From NCBI GenBank assembly GCA_936450465.1, contig OW388289.1:75752593-75816592 (forward strand): a DNA stretch of 64,000 nucleotides, read 5' to 3'. This document shows positions 39,101 to 50,225 of the stretch, one piece after another. The position numbers and the translations under genes were made by a program. The notes beneath the pieces were generated by a model. That model was not told the origin of the DNA and ran no database searches. It saw only the letters and a list, made by a program, of their open reading frames with translations. The DNA comes from Gibbula magus. Its lineage: Eukaryota; Mollusca; Gastropoda; Trochida; Trochidae. The first letter of the stretch is position 1, and the number at the start of each line of letters is the position of its first letter.

Positions 39101-42100
39101 GGAAAAATCGGCGCGATGTCAGAAGCCGTCGGCGCTTGCGGCGCAGACGTCCTAGATGCGCCGGGAGGTTCTGAAACTGGCAAATGAACGTCCATGAAGC
39201 TCACATTCATTATCTCTGTATGTTTATTGTCTCTAATCACATGTTATATGTTGCATACATCTAACACATTTTCAATCATTTACAGGTTGAAGCAGAATGC
39301 TGCGCGGACGTGGACGCAAGGCCCTGCGACGGCCTAGGACGTTGCATACTAGGACACGCAGCTTTGAAGCCGTTTCAAGCGACGACGACTTCATCAACGA
39401 GATCCATGCTGATGAAGCCTCTGATATGGAGTCAACTGACAGTGATGGTAGCAGTGGTTTAGACAGTGATGATGCATATGATCGGGACACTGTAATAGAT
39501 AGTGAACATGGTGACACAGATGCTCTGAGTGATATAGAGACAGAGATTGCCAGAAAGATTCTAGCCGCCGGTAATTCCACCGAAGAAGACTTTAGTGGTT
39601 TTGAGGAGGAGTTTGCTGAAATACCACAATATAATCATGATCATTCACAGACGTTTGATGAGTGGGTGGATGGTCCGCGGCCACGTGTAAACTTGCCTTT
39701 CACTGGTCAAACTGGGTTGCGCCAGTTCATAGAACTTCCTGAGAACCCTGAACCTATTGACTTTTTCAATTTGTTTATACATAATGATGACTATGAGGAT
39801 ATGGCAACGGAAACCAATAGATATTTCAAACAAGCAATGGAGGACAAAATTCTAAGACCCCGTTCAAGAATGCAACAGTGGCAAGACACTAATGCAGAAG
39901 AGATGAAGGTATTTGTAGCCATGACAATTGCCATGTCATTGGTTGTGCAGAGAAACTTTGCTGATTACTGGTCAACAAGTGATGTTACCTCAACGCCTTT
40001 CTTCGCCAAGTGCATGCCCCGAGACAGGTTTTGGCTTCTTATAACCTACCTACACTTGGCTGACAACAGGAGGATGCCGGGCCGTAACACCCCGTGCTTT
40101 TCACCAATAAATAAACTGGGACACTTGTATAACCGGATAGTTCACCGTTTTTCAAGAGTGTATAAACCGCATCAAAACATTTCAGTCGACGAGGGCATGG
40201 TGCCCTGGAAAGGTAACTTATCTTTCAAAGTTTATCTTCCCGACAAGCCTAAGAAGTATGGGATAAAGGCTTTCATGTTGTGTGACTCGCACAACGGATA
40301 CGTTTGCAAGTTCAAACTCTACACTGGAAAAACGAATGAACCGGTTTCTGAAGGTGGCAAAACTTATGATGTAGTCATGGACTTGGTGAACGACTATGTT
40401 GGACAGGGGCATCACATCTTTATGGACAACTACTATTCGTCCACAAATCTGTACATAAATTTGTGGGAGCGGGGAATAGGTGCCACGGGGACGTTGAGAG
40501 CCAATCGAAAGGGACTTCCTGATTCAGTCAAGAAACCTAAAAAGAAAGCCAAGCAAGGGGACATGACAGTTTCTCACAACCATGGCCTACTCGTTCTTCG
40601 CTACGAAGATAGAAAATCAGTGCTTCTCATGTCTACTGTTGAAGATACACAACTTGAACAAACAGGGAAGAAGAACCGGGCAACAGGGGAACCAGTTCTC
40701 AAGCCGCGCATTGTAACAACGTACAACAAGTACATGGGAGGTGTTGATCGGGCCGACCAGATGTTGTCGTACACGCCGTTCCGAGTGAAGACCCTGAAGT
40801 GGTGGAAACGGGTTTGGTTTCACGTTCTCAACGTTGCCATGTTGAACTCTTACATCGTTTATAAAGAATACAGCAAAGATAAACCTCTAAAAACAAGTCG
40901 GGAATACAGGAAGGCTTTGGCGCAACATATAGTAACATTTGCGGACAAGGAACAAGTTCCATCACTTTGCAGACGTCCCCGTGGTCGGCCGAGCACGAGC
41001 GACGAGAGTGTCGATCGTCTTCATGGACGTCACTTTCCGACGAAGATTGAGCCTGTCGGAAGGAAGAAAAACGTCACAAGGATGTGTGTGGTATGCTCTA
41101 AGGCAAAACGCGCCGTCCTCGCAAAACAGATTGAAGAAGGCAATGGGCCAGCAAGGAAGAAAAAACGAGTAGGCAGAGAGTCTTCTTATGAATGTACAGA
41201 TTGTAATGTTTCTCTGTGCGCCGCACCATGCTTCAAACTGTACCACACCGCCACTGACTATTCCAGGGCTTACATCACTGCCACGGAAAAAGAAAGAAAT
41301 GAAGAAGGGAATGAAGAAGAAGAAAATTGAAAGTAAAGAGAGCCGAAGTGTGGACAACCAGTATATACACATTATATACATACCTTGTTAGGTCCCTAAA
41401 GCTTTTCTGCGCACAACCGCAGGTAAATATTGTGTATATTTGTACGTAAATGCATTGTAATTTCATTGTAATACATGTCATTGCAAATAAAATATTTTTT
41501 ATTTTATCAAAGAGACAGAGAAAGTGAATGCGAGCTTTCATTGGAAGTTCAGCCAGAACCGCATCATAAAAAACACCCATAAATGCTGAACCGGGTGGCC
41601 GATTTTCATAAAACTAACATGGGGTACAGAGGAAAGATTCGGCTTTGATTCAATATAAAATTTATACATGCGCACGAAAAACTAAAGTTGCGGCACGTGC
41701 CCCGATATGCGCGATAGTCAAAAAGTTGCCTCAAAGTACCGAGGGTACCTTCATTTGGCCCGCTATAGCTTCCGAACGAAGTTGCGCATTTTTTTTCTTT
41801 TTACATCATCGTAAAGAGCAATAAATTGTCTTCAATTCCATGTATCATATGTATATCATGCGCAGCGAAAAATAAACATGCGGCAAATGATGCGCCAGAT
41901 GTCGCAAAAAGTTAGTTTTTCAAAAATGAATTTTCTAAGTACTGGGGGTGCCTTCCTTACGCTCTTCATATATTGCGAACCATTTGACGTATTCCAATAA
42001 TTTTTATATCATTGTAAAGAGGAATAAATTGTCTTCAAGTACATACGTGTTTCGCATGCGCGCGAAATAATTTACGATTTTATAAAGCTGGAAATAAAGA

Positions 42101-45100
42101 CAAACTTTACACCGCGCAACATGTATTGCGTTCGCCGCGGTGATTAGTGTATGCTGTGCTCATTAGTACCCATTAGTTCCACGCGCGCTCGGCTCTGGCA
42201 CCCTCGAGGAGGTCTCGAGGAGGTAACGGTACTGTAATTAGCACAGTCCTGGGGGGACCAAGCAGTGCCAGTAACTTGGTGCGCGTCGGGACCATTCACG
42301 TGGTACTGTCGGGGTAGCGTCACTCTCCTTTGGTTGGTTATATTTTCTGAACCATAAGTCGTATTCTAATAATTTTTACGTCATTGTAAAGAGGAATAAA
42401 CTATCTACAAGCACATATAAATTTCGCAATATGCGCGCTCAGGAGTTTTGATTTCATGAAGCTGGAAATAAAGACAAACTTTAGATGACAATAGAATTAT
42501 AACCATAGGTCGCATTCTAATATTTTTTATATCATTGTAAAGACAAACATCTGGTCTTCAAGTCCATAAAAAAATTTCAGTAGCGCGCTCCAAATTCATG
42601 ATGTTATAAGGCCCGAATTAAAGACAATCTTTACAAAGTAATAGAAAAGTAAAGAAAAATCGTAAAAAAATAATTCAAAGATGCGGGTATGAAGCAACCA
42701 TTTGTGTACGGGTGCCGCGACTTGAATTTGTATTCAACGCCCGTATATAGGCCGTATTCGCCATGTAGATGCGGTATCTTTTGTAAAAACGGTACCGGAA
42801 TCGCCGCCTGTAAATTCCGCCAGCAGAGCTAGTTAGTGCCTAAGCTCAAACTACTGCTGCGAGCTGCGAGCCTGTAAATTCCGCCACAGGGGCTAAAAAT
42901 GGTAAAATATATATACGCAACGTAAGGGTTAACATACTGTTGCTGGTTGTCAAAAGTGAGCCGTTTTTTTGGTTACTTTTATGGAATTCAAATGGAAAAG
43001 AATGAGACATAAATAAGAATTAAATACAACTTAAAGTGAGCCATATGTAACTTTTACGCAACTTGTGCAAACTTGTTTCTTTCTCGGACGGTATCAGTAT
43101 ACTTTTGTAAAGTTCATATAAGATGCTTCCTCTGGATATAAACTCTATAAACACATCTACTTTTGACAGGTACCAGATGCTGCTTGTTAACATGGGTAAA
43201 GTGGTGTACCCGGAGTTCACCATCAACAAACAGACCTGTCTCATCAGGGACAGAGAGGGACTGCTTAGGTGAGATCAGGACTGCATTCTTTATGTTCTGG
43301 AGATATATGTACAATTCTATGGTTAATCACTTACACTTTTGGAAGTTGGAATATCCAAGTTCATGATAGTTAATGATTATTCATGCCAGAGAAATAATAG
43401 TGTATTAACAGGGAACAGTGCAAACATTGTACAATGTACTCAGTTTTGTTGATAGGTATATCCTTTTAGAGATTATTATCCCACCGGTATGTAATACCGT
43501 TGGATATAGTCATTGCCCCGTCTGTCCGTCCGTCCGTCCGTATGTCCGTCTGTATGTCCGTCTGTCCGTCCGTCTGTCCGTCCGTCTGTCCGTCCGTCCG
43601 TAATCATTTCGTTTCCGGAGCAGAACTCGAAAACCGTTCATGATATCTTTCTGGAACTTTCCATGTGTATTACCCACCAACTGAAGTGGTGCCTTTTGAT
43701 ATTTTCAGATTTCTGAACATTTTATTTTTTTTCGTTTCCATAGAAACTTGTTGAATTTGGACTTTGGTCAGAGACAGGTTCATTTCCGGAGCACAGCTCC
43801 AAAACCGTTCATCATATTTTCCTGAAACTTTGCATGTGTATTACCCACTTACTGAAGTGGTGCCTTTTGATATTTTCAGATTTCTGAAAATTTTATTTTT
43901 TTCGTTTCCATAGAAACTTGTTGAATTTGGACTTTGTTCAGAGACAGGTTTTTTCCTGAGCACAGCTCCAAACCCGTTCATCATATCTTCCTGAAACTTT
44001 GCATGTGTATTACCCACTAACTGAAGTGGTGCCTTTTGATATTTTCAGATTTTTTCTGTTTCCATAGAAACATGAGAGGGATGTTGGTTGTTGTTGATTT
44101 TGACTGCTTCTGGAGCAGAAGTCTAAATCCCTTAACATACCTGAAACTCAGCATCTGTAATACCCACTAACTGAAGTACGGTAGTAGATACACAAGATGT
44201 GTTTTACAAATTTTGTGGAACCGGTGGGATATGTCATCTTCTGATGACTCTTGTTTGAAGATGTTTTGTTAATTTCATTATTTGCAGTGTTGTACCACAT
44301 ATGATTTACAAGTTCTAGCAGTCAGCTGTGGATATCAACACAGGAGTGTCTCAGTGTTCTGAATGTGTATGTGTGAATCAGGGATGCAGAAATCGGTCTA
44401 TTTGCCGGACATGTCCGATTGTAAATCCAGTTTGACCGAATGGAAAATTGACTGTGAATGTGTATGGGTGCATTATACCTTTTCCAACATTTCATGCAAG
44501 TCATGACAAACGACACACAATGTGATTGAAGCGTCCGTAATATAACCTAGAATAACCCAGGTTTTAACATGTAAATTTATCTGAAATCCACTCAGACTTT
44601 TTCTTGCAATACTACTAGCTACTGTAATATGTCTGAAATAGTCATTCTAAAAGCAGCAATAAAAATGCAAAACGGAAAAACTTTTAGAATAAATTCTGTA
44701 ATTGTCCCAGATTTGAGCGAGCGATGCAGTATGACACTGACCTGGCCCTGTGTGTGGAGAAGAACAACTGGGTCGGAGCATATGATGTGTTCACTCAGGC
44801 ACGGGACGATCTGGAGAAGATCATGGCTGATCCGGATGTCATCAAGTAAGCACTGTATTTCTTAATTACTTAATTACGAAATAACATTTTGAAATAATAT
44901 CCTACATTGGGCATGCATTCATTGTGATAAGTATACAAAGAAATATCTTTTTTATTATAATTAATGATTACGAAGATTAAACTTTACATGTTTCCCTACT
45001 GCTGCAGGTTTGACAGAACCCTGCCCCGGTTTCTGCGGTCGTGTACGACAGGGTCGGTGCTGACAAAGGTGTTGAACCAGGGTATTGAGATCCTCCAGAG

Positions 45101-48100
45101 ACGCAAGGACTACCCCGGGGCGGTGGAGCTCATCAGACAGCTACTGAGGCAGGACCTCTACTGTACAGCCTACCACGGGTACTGGTGGGAGAGACTTGCT
45201 CTCAACCTCGAGGTGCATCTCAAGAAACCAGTGGAAGTGAGTTAGTACATGAAAGGGGTGCTGATTTTGTATAAAGCCAAGCTGATTTTGTATTGTCAAT
45301 GCTCCTGCAACCCCCTGATTGTCTAACCATCATTTGCCTCGTAATGATAATCGGTTGGCTTCTCATTGCTATTTATGACATGCACTTTGTCAGCCTATGA
45401 AACATTGTGTTTTGAAATCTTACTGTCACCTATTCCTCGATTTTAAGTCATTTCATTGGCAGGTCATTTATCGCGTTTTGAGGGAAAGCTTCTTAGACAA
45501 TCAGGGAATTTGCATTGACGATACAAATATCCTGATGGAGCAGAATGTTAGCTCTATGATATACAGTAAGTAAAGTTACTGTACTTTATATATCTAAGCA
45601 CCCGGAGAGCTTTTGACAATTTTGAGCATAATTGGCGTGTCATACTCTATAGCTCGCTCAAATCGCTACATTGTAGAGGGGAATTTAAGAAGTAATTATG
45701 TTAATGTAATTGTGGCATATAAAGTGGATATACATAAAATAGTGTTTCCTTTGATGAAGAAGACAGTGAGCTGTGAAGTTGTTCTTACCATGAAGCAGTC
45801 TGACAAAGTGTGTTTTATGTCCAGGCCCTGGAGTCTATTGGTAAGGGTTTGGCTGATGAGAATGTGAAGGTGGGACACCGACTAGCTCTGTACCTGAGGG
45901 CGGAGAAACTGTGTACATCAACCAACTCCAAGTACAAACACAGGATGAAGGAGTTCTCACATGATGAGGTTACAGAGACCCCCAAGGTGAGGAGGATGTT
46001 CTTCTAAGATTTAGATTAATGTAGGATTTTGTTCATTTGTAGAATGTAAATAATCACTAAAGGTGTTTATCAGTTATTTACTTTTCAAAGAATGTATATG
46101 TCATTTTGTTTCTTTGAAAATAAATGTTAACCTGAGGCCAAAGAAAAGTAAGCTTTTAATACATATAAACCTTAATCTATGGCTTTGGCTATCAAATCAA
46201 TGCCAATAAGATGTGTCTTTTGAGTTTTAATGTATGGTGAGTCAACTTTTTGAAAAAACGTTTGAGTGTTAATGATTTGATGAGTGTTTCAAGGGTTATT
46301 GATCTGATGAGTGTTTCAAGGGTTACCAGGTAATGATATGATGTGTGTTTCAAGGGTTAATGATTTGATGAGCTCTTCAAGGGTTAATGACTTGATGTGT
46401 GTTTCAATGGTTAATGATTTGATGTGTGTTTCAATGGTTAATGATTTGATGTGTGTTTCAAGGGTTAATGATTTGATGAGCGTTTCGAGGGTTAATGATT
46501 TGATGTGTGTTTTAAGGGTTAGGTCTAATGATTTGATGAGTGTTTTAAGGGTTAATGATTTGATTTTGTTTAGAGTGTAAAATGAGATTCAATGATTCTC
46601 TGCCAAGGTGACCCTGGAGGGCCGAGTGTTGCCGCATTCTGTGCCAGGACTCAAGTACAGCTTCATGACGGACGACTCCTATGTGAACGGCAACTCGGAG
46701 GATGTGACTGTGTGTGCGGTCGAGGAGTTTGTTATGAGTCATTACAAGAGGCATGGTTACCCAGAAGGTTTGTCATACTTTCATAAGACATATAGTTTGA
46801 TGAGAATGCCTCCCAAACAGTTGATACATAAATAAATAAATAAGAGATTTTGTAAAGTAGAACACTCCTAATTGGCATCAGCTTTCTTGAATTACAATTT
46901 GACAAATGCGAACAAAATGTTCTGATGGTATGATTTACATTGTTGTTTTCTGCTACTGGCTAGTCCAATCTTAACATCAATTTAACTTCTATTATTGAGA
47001 GCTAAAACTGGTGCTATTGGAAACAATTCCAATAATTCAGTCATGTTTTAATTAAACAAGAATAATTTCAAATACAAATAGGTGTTTGTAGTGAGAGATT
47101 GATGATTTTATGACCTCTTCACAAGACTCAGTTCCCTTCTATACAGGACTGCATGCTGAGGGCTCCATCATCAGTAACCTGTTCAACCTGTATTTCTGGG
47201 ACGTGGTGTACATGGACGTTCCCGACGCCTTCCATAGCCCCTACCAGACTCACCCGCTGGACTTCCAGAGTGAGGCTTTCTACACGAGGAGGAGGGAACA
47301 GATTGATGACAAGTTACAGGAGCTTGAAGAAGCTACGGAGGAGGTAGTGTTTTAGGGCCAAAATTTGGGGAGAAGGCATTGAGTGGCGTTAGAAATAGAA
47401 AGGGGAGGATAGGGGAAATATGAGGGTGGGAGGTTGATAGGAGCATGTCAACAATGATGAGACCAGAAGATAGAGCTCTGGCAGGCAGTAATTGAAGGTA
47501 TCTTTAAATACATATTCATTCATTGTTTGTGAATGAAAGGGTTTTGATAAAGGAATATCTGTACACTTAATTACTTTTAACATCAGCTTTTCTCGCTCCA
47601 GTTCTTTTCATTGAGCAAAGCATATAACCTCAAATCTGTCAAGTTAAGAGGATTGTCTGGCCTAAGAATAATTGAGGGGTCTGACTGATGGGGTATTCAA
47701 AATAATGTTTGAATGTAGGCCTAACTAAAGTACCGGGTAAAAGAAACTGATCATACCAAGTGATCAAAATAAAAAAGGCGATTGTCTTTCATTTATGACA
47801 TATCAAGTCTTACTTGTAAATTTGTTTGCAGAACAGAAATATATATGAAAACTGGTATTTTGTGAAATTGGTTGCAATCCCTCAACATATTATTGAAAAG
47901 CTGTAAAATTAGTAAAACTACATGGGTTTTTTTTCAATTTACAAAATGGAAAATACTCAGATAGAACCCACTCTTTAAGATCACCCTAGAGGTTTGTGCA
48001 ACGGAACCAAGAAAGGGTAAAATGAAAGAACTGATTCAACAATATGTATATTCAGATAGAGAGGGATATATTGTTCATCAGTCACTGTATCTTGTTACAG

Positions 48101-50225
48101 AAGCTTCACTCTCTAATGGCCGCCACCTGGGAGACTCACTACGGGAAGATGTGTGCTGGACTCAACTGGGAGAGGTTCAACAGTCTCCAGCATGCTCAGG
48201 TGATACAACCTGTACCGATACCGAAAATAGTCTAGCATTCTTCGACAACTGTGCAATACTGGAAAATAACATCTGATTTGCTCGCGAGCAACAAACACAA
48301 TGATGTAAAGATATCTGCAATAAACTCCAACATTCCTCACAAATCATAACTTGCGCCAGTGTCTGTCACTCACTATTTAAACCTTTCTGCATTTTGTTAG
48401 CTTGTCTGTGATAGCGTAGCAGTGTGCTGTACCTGATCTTTACAGTGCACAGTGCTACACTAGCACAGAAAAGTTCATGAAATGCAGCAAAGGATAGTAA
48501 CTGTCAGTTATTCACTCTTTGAACATTAGTTTGAAGCATGTGGCTGCAATATTCGGGTTGAATATGAATGTTTTTCCTCCATGTCCAGGGTTTGGTGAGC
48601 TGTATACAAGGGAGACTACTGTCGGGGATGCTACGGCGCTATGCCACCAACCCTCGTCACACCCGCAGCGGCTTCCCCGACCTCACACTTTGGAACACAG
48701 AAACACGCGTCTTTAAGGTGGGTCACGTTATGCCTACAATTTTGATCGTCGATCATTGAACCACAGGGGGAAATATGCAACTTTTTAAAGTATGTATAAA
48801 GGTGTAAAGTTGTGATTTTTTATTGAAAAAGGTAAAGTTTATTTAGGAGACTTATTGATAGCAGACAAAACAACTGATTTGGGATGAGAGTGTTTGATAG
48901 GCTATATAACTAGTATGTATTAATTGAGATGTGTAATATAACTTCTGCACATTTATTTATAAGGCTCTGCTCGATTTTCATTGAAAATAATCATTGTCAT
49001 ATATTTGACATTTGGTGATGAATTTGCAAACCGAGCGAGATGACTTGGACTTAAATCATAAAATACAGTATTTTGGCACGTATCAAAGCCAAATAAAATC
49101 TTAAGAAGAATGCCTTATGTCACTTCAATCATGTGACTATGTCTCTGTCGGCTAAAACCCTAAATCCCTATCAGATCTGCGAGGTGAAGGGACCAGGGGA
49201 CAGACTCTCCCACAAACAGATCCTGTGGCTTGACTACCTCCTCAAACTGGGAGTGGACGCGGAGGTCTGCTATGTGAAAGGTGAGAACTTCTTGAGAAAG
49301 ATTTTTGAAGGGCATTTAAAAGTGAATAATACATGGCTTATCAAAATATATACTTACTCCTTCAGAAGGTGGAGTTTGATGTGGTGTCCACATTACACCT
49401 GATGAAAGAGTAAACATACTCCGAAGTTGTTCATAAGATCTTGTTTTTCTTGAGAAAACAATAATAATCTTGATGAATATTTGTGCTATTTATACAGTAA
49501 AAAATTACCAAAAAGCTTTTGTTTGTACACTGAGATTACAAGAACACACAGTGGCATTGTCTTTACTTCATGGTTGAAGTTAGTTATAACACACAGTGGC
49601 ATTGTCTTTACTTCATGGTTGAAGTTAGTTATAACACACAGTGGCATTGTCTTTACTTCATGGTTGAAGTTAGTTATAACACACAGTGGCATTGACTTTA
49701 CTTCATGGTTGAAGTTAGTTATAACTGTGTCCTGCAGTTAGTTATAACACACAGTGGCATTGACTTTACTTCATGGTTGAAGTTAGTTATAACACACAGT
49801 GGCATTGTCTTTACTTCATGGTTGAAGTTAGTTATAACACACAGTGGCATTGTCTTTATTTCATGGTTGAAGTTCGTACCGATAATGGTTCCAATAAGAA
49901 GCATCCATAAAATCACTAGGAATTGTTATAATTTCAACTTTTCATATTTTGGTATAGAATATCTGTGTGCAATTATCACTTTAGATAAACTATATTTACA
50001 ATGTCTATATCTTAGATTATAAGTGAATTAATTTTGAAATATCACATAATTATCATTATTCAGTTTTCATTTTCAGTTAAGAAATCTAAATGAAATTGTC
50101 TGTATTTAAATGTGATCAAAATAACAATGGAAAACAATACATCTCAATGTAGAATTTCTGAACGTTTTTTTATTCCAGCTGTCGGTGCCAAGAAGCTTAA
50201 ACCGGTGGCCAGTACTGATACTTAA
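33199..50225 (+). CDS. FAN1: FAN1-type structure-specific nuclease (VRR-NUC), 15 exons
   Basis: Predicted 1073 aa (human FAN1 is 1017). Exons: 33199-34360, 34687-34902, 35282-35422, 35908-36112, 36377-36511, 43170-43268, 44711-44845, 45008-45236, 45825-45986, 46608-46767, 47147-47343, 48101-48199, 48589-48717, 49175-49280, 50179-50225. All are GT-AG and in phase. FAN1 cleaves branched and crosslinked DNA in the nucleus in Fanconi-linked crosslink repair. Residues 1-387 are charged, disordered and free of cysteine, with a PIP-like QTVLSMFS (26-33) and SUMO-binding-like VNII+acidic (56-66) and VIEI (225-228). A SAP-type domain ([20 protein letters not shown]) and TPR-like helices follow. The VRR-NUC domain has E886 (HAEGS), D1011 (SGFPDL), E1026 and K1028 ([14 protein letters not shown]), matching human E834, D960, E975 and K977. 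The UBZ finger of vertebrate FAN1 is missing. Intron 5 (6.66 kb) carries a piggyBac element. TTTCAG directly before CAACATG suggests an upstream untranslated exon. Confidence 0.95.
37200..37275. repeat. tandem duplication in the piggyBac left arm
   Basis: TTATCTGTCTCGCATC followed by CGCCACATGGGCAGATAGC occurs twice in tandem with a period of about 42 bp. Confidence 0.8.
37530..37985 (+). repeat. direct subterminal repeats, piggyBac left arm
   Basis: Two good units (about 37728 and 37867, period about 139 bp) and a weaker one near 37545. The units contain TTTTTACATCATTGTAAAGA, an ATTGTCTT(C/T)AATTCCA block and an ATGCGCATG block. Related units recur in the same orientation in the right arm. 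Confidence 0.85.
39297..41330 (+). CDS. piggyBac transposase, intact
   Basis: A single 677-aa open frame with an ATG start. The N terminus is acidic ([17 protein letters not shown]), as usual in the family. The RNase H-like DDE_Tnp_1_7 core carries the expected aspartates: [19 protein letters not shown], and the GGVDRADQM block after NKYM. The C terminus has a cysteine-rich zinc domain: RMCVVCSK, then [20 protein letters not shown]. This class cuts cleanly at TTAA and excises without leaving a footprint. It sits inside the TTAA-flanked element and has an AATAAA at 41486-41491. The absence of stops or frameshifts, with all catalytic and zinc residues present, suggests a recent and possibly active copy. 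Host domestication is less likely because the element ends are still recognisable. Confidence 0.94.
   Translation: MLRGRGRKALRRPRTLHTRTRSFEAVSSDDDFINEIHADEASDMESTDSDGSSGLDSDDAYDRDTVIDSEHGDTDALSDIETEIARKILAAGNSTEEDFSGFEEEFAEIPQYNHDHSQTFDEWVDGPRPRVNLPFTGQTGLRQFIELPENPEPIDFFNLFIHNDDYEDMATETNRYFKQAMEDKILRPRSRMQQWQDTNAEEMKVFVAMTIAMSLVVQRNFADYWSTSDVTSTPFFAKCMPRDRFWLLITYLHLADNRRMPGRNTPCFSPINKLGHLYNRIVHRFSRVYKPHQNISVDEGMVPWKGNLSFKVYLPDKPKKYGIKAFMLCDSHNGYVCKFKLYTGKTNEPVSEGGKTYDVVMDLVNDYVGQGHHIFMDNYYSSTNLYINLWERGIGATGTLRANRKGLPDSVKKPKKKAKQGDMTVSHNHGLLVLRYEDRKSVLLMSTVEDTQLEQTGKKNRATGEPVLKPRIVTTYNKYMGGVDRADQMLSYTPFRVKTLKWWKRVWFHVLNVAMLNSYIVYKEYSKDKPLKTSREYRKALAQHIVTFADKEQVPSLCRRPRGRPSTSDESVDRLHGRHFPTKIEPVGRKKNVTRMCVVCSKAKRAVLAKQIEEGNGPARKKKRVGRESSYECTDCNVSLCAAPCFKLYHTATDYSRAYITATEKERNEEGNEEEEN
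41486..41491 (+). terminator. poly(A) signal of the piggyBac transposase
   Basis: AATAAA about 155 bp after the transposase stop. Confidence 0.55.
41790..42600 (+). repeat. direct subterminal repeats, piggyBac right arm
   Basis: Four units near 41800, 41998, 42370 and 42520 with the core CAT(T/C)GTAAAGA followed by variants of ATTGTCTTCAA. They have the same orientation as the left-arm units, so they are not part of the terminal inverted repeat. Confidence 0.8.
43518..43601. repeat. (CCGT)n/(CTGT)n microsatellite
   Basis: A run of CCGT with interspersed CTGT and ATGT tetramers. Open frames reading VRPSVRPS are artefacts. Confidence 0.9.
43608..44180 (+). repeat. about 168-bp tandem repeat, 3.5 copies
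   Basis: Units beginning near 43608, 43778 and 43943 share TTCCGGAGCA, an AACCGTTCAT block and AACTGAAGTGGTGCCTTTTG. A truncated fourth starts near 44103. They are internal to the TATCCCACCGGT-ended element. Confidence 0.85.
45288..45528. mobile_element. fold-back element in FAN1 intron 8
   Basis: The left arm 45288-45326 (with GCAACCCCCTGATTGTCTAA) and right arm 45493-45528 (TTAGACAATCAGGGAATTTG) are inverted copies of each other. The loop between them is about 166 bp and has no coding capacity. Confidence 0.65.
46256..46568 (+). repeat. 27-bp minisatellite
   Basis: About eleven copies of a unit like GGTTAATGATTTGATGTGTG plus TTTCAAG in FAN1 intron 9, ending 40 bp before exon 10. The 27-bp period keeps an 89-codon frame open (repeated RVNDLMCVS); this is not a gene. 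Confidence 0.92.
48390..48510. repeat. dispersed repeat fragment shared with 18600-18725
   Basis: Shares AGCACAGAA, GAAATGCAGCAAAG and flanking order with 18600-18725. It lies in FAN1 intron 12. The family is unknown. Confidence 0.45.
49550..49876 (+). repeat. 45-bp minisatellite, seven copies
   Basis: Four copies, a short interruption at about 49725-49745, then three more, of a 45-bp unit containing ACACACAGTGGCATTGTCTT and TTCATGGTTGAAGTTAG. It lies in FAN1 intron 14. The period is a multiple of three, so frames stay open on both strands. These are not genes. Confidence 0.95.

Larger units (their letters stand above)
36785..42928 (+). mobile_element. piggyBac transposon (6.1 kb) in FAN1 intron 5
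   Basis: TTAA flanks both ends (36781-36784 and 42929-42932). Short imperfect terminal inverted repeats start CCCCTAACATGCGG on the left, and CCCTTACGTTGCG on the right read inward. TTAA duplication is the piggyBac hallmark. The transposase gene sits centrally with long AT-rich arms of about 2.5 and 1.6 kb. The arms hold direct repeats around a CATTGTAAAGAG core. The element splits FAN1 exons 5 and 6 without damaging them. Confidence 0.92.
43477..44231. mobile_element. non-autonomous element with TATCCCACCGGT ends
   Basis: TATCCCACCGGT (43477-43488) and its exact inverse ACCGGTGGGATA (44220-44231) bound a 755-bp unit in FAN1 intron 6. It contains a CCGT/CTGT run and about 3.5 tandem units of roughly 168 bp. 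It has no coding capacity. I recall similar GGTGGGATATGTCATC-ended repeats in bivalves, but the family is unconfirmed. Confidence 0.75.

Noticed and set aside
36890..39240. Several 60-106 codon frames in the piggyBac left arm
   Set aside because: They overlap each other on both strands in repeat-rich non-coding arm sequence.
43418..43716. Frames reading VRPSVRPSV
   Set aside because: Products of the CCGT/CTGT tetranucleotide run.
46311..46580. 89-codon repetitive protein (RVNDLMCVS repeats)
   Set aside because: The 27-bp minisatellite period is a multiple of three. It sits in a FAN1 intron.
49481..50022. Open frames on both strands with [19 protein letters not shown] repeats; also considered as a CRISPR-like array
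   Set aside because: The 45-bp tandem units have no unique spacers between them, and the host is a eukaryote. It is a minisatellite.
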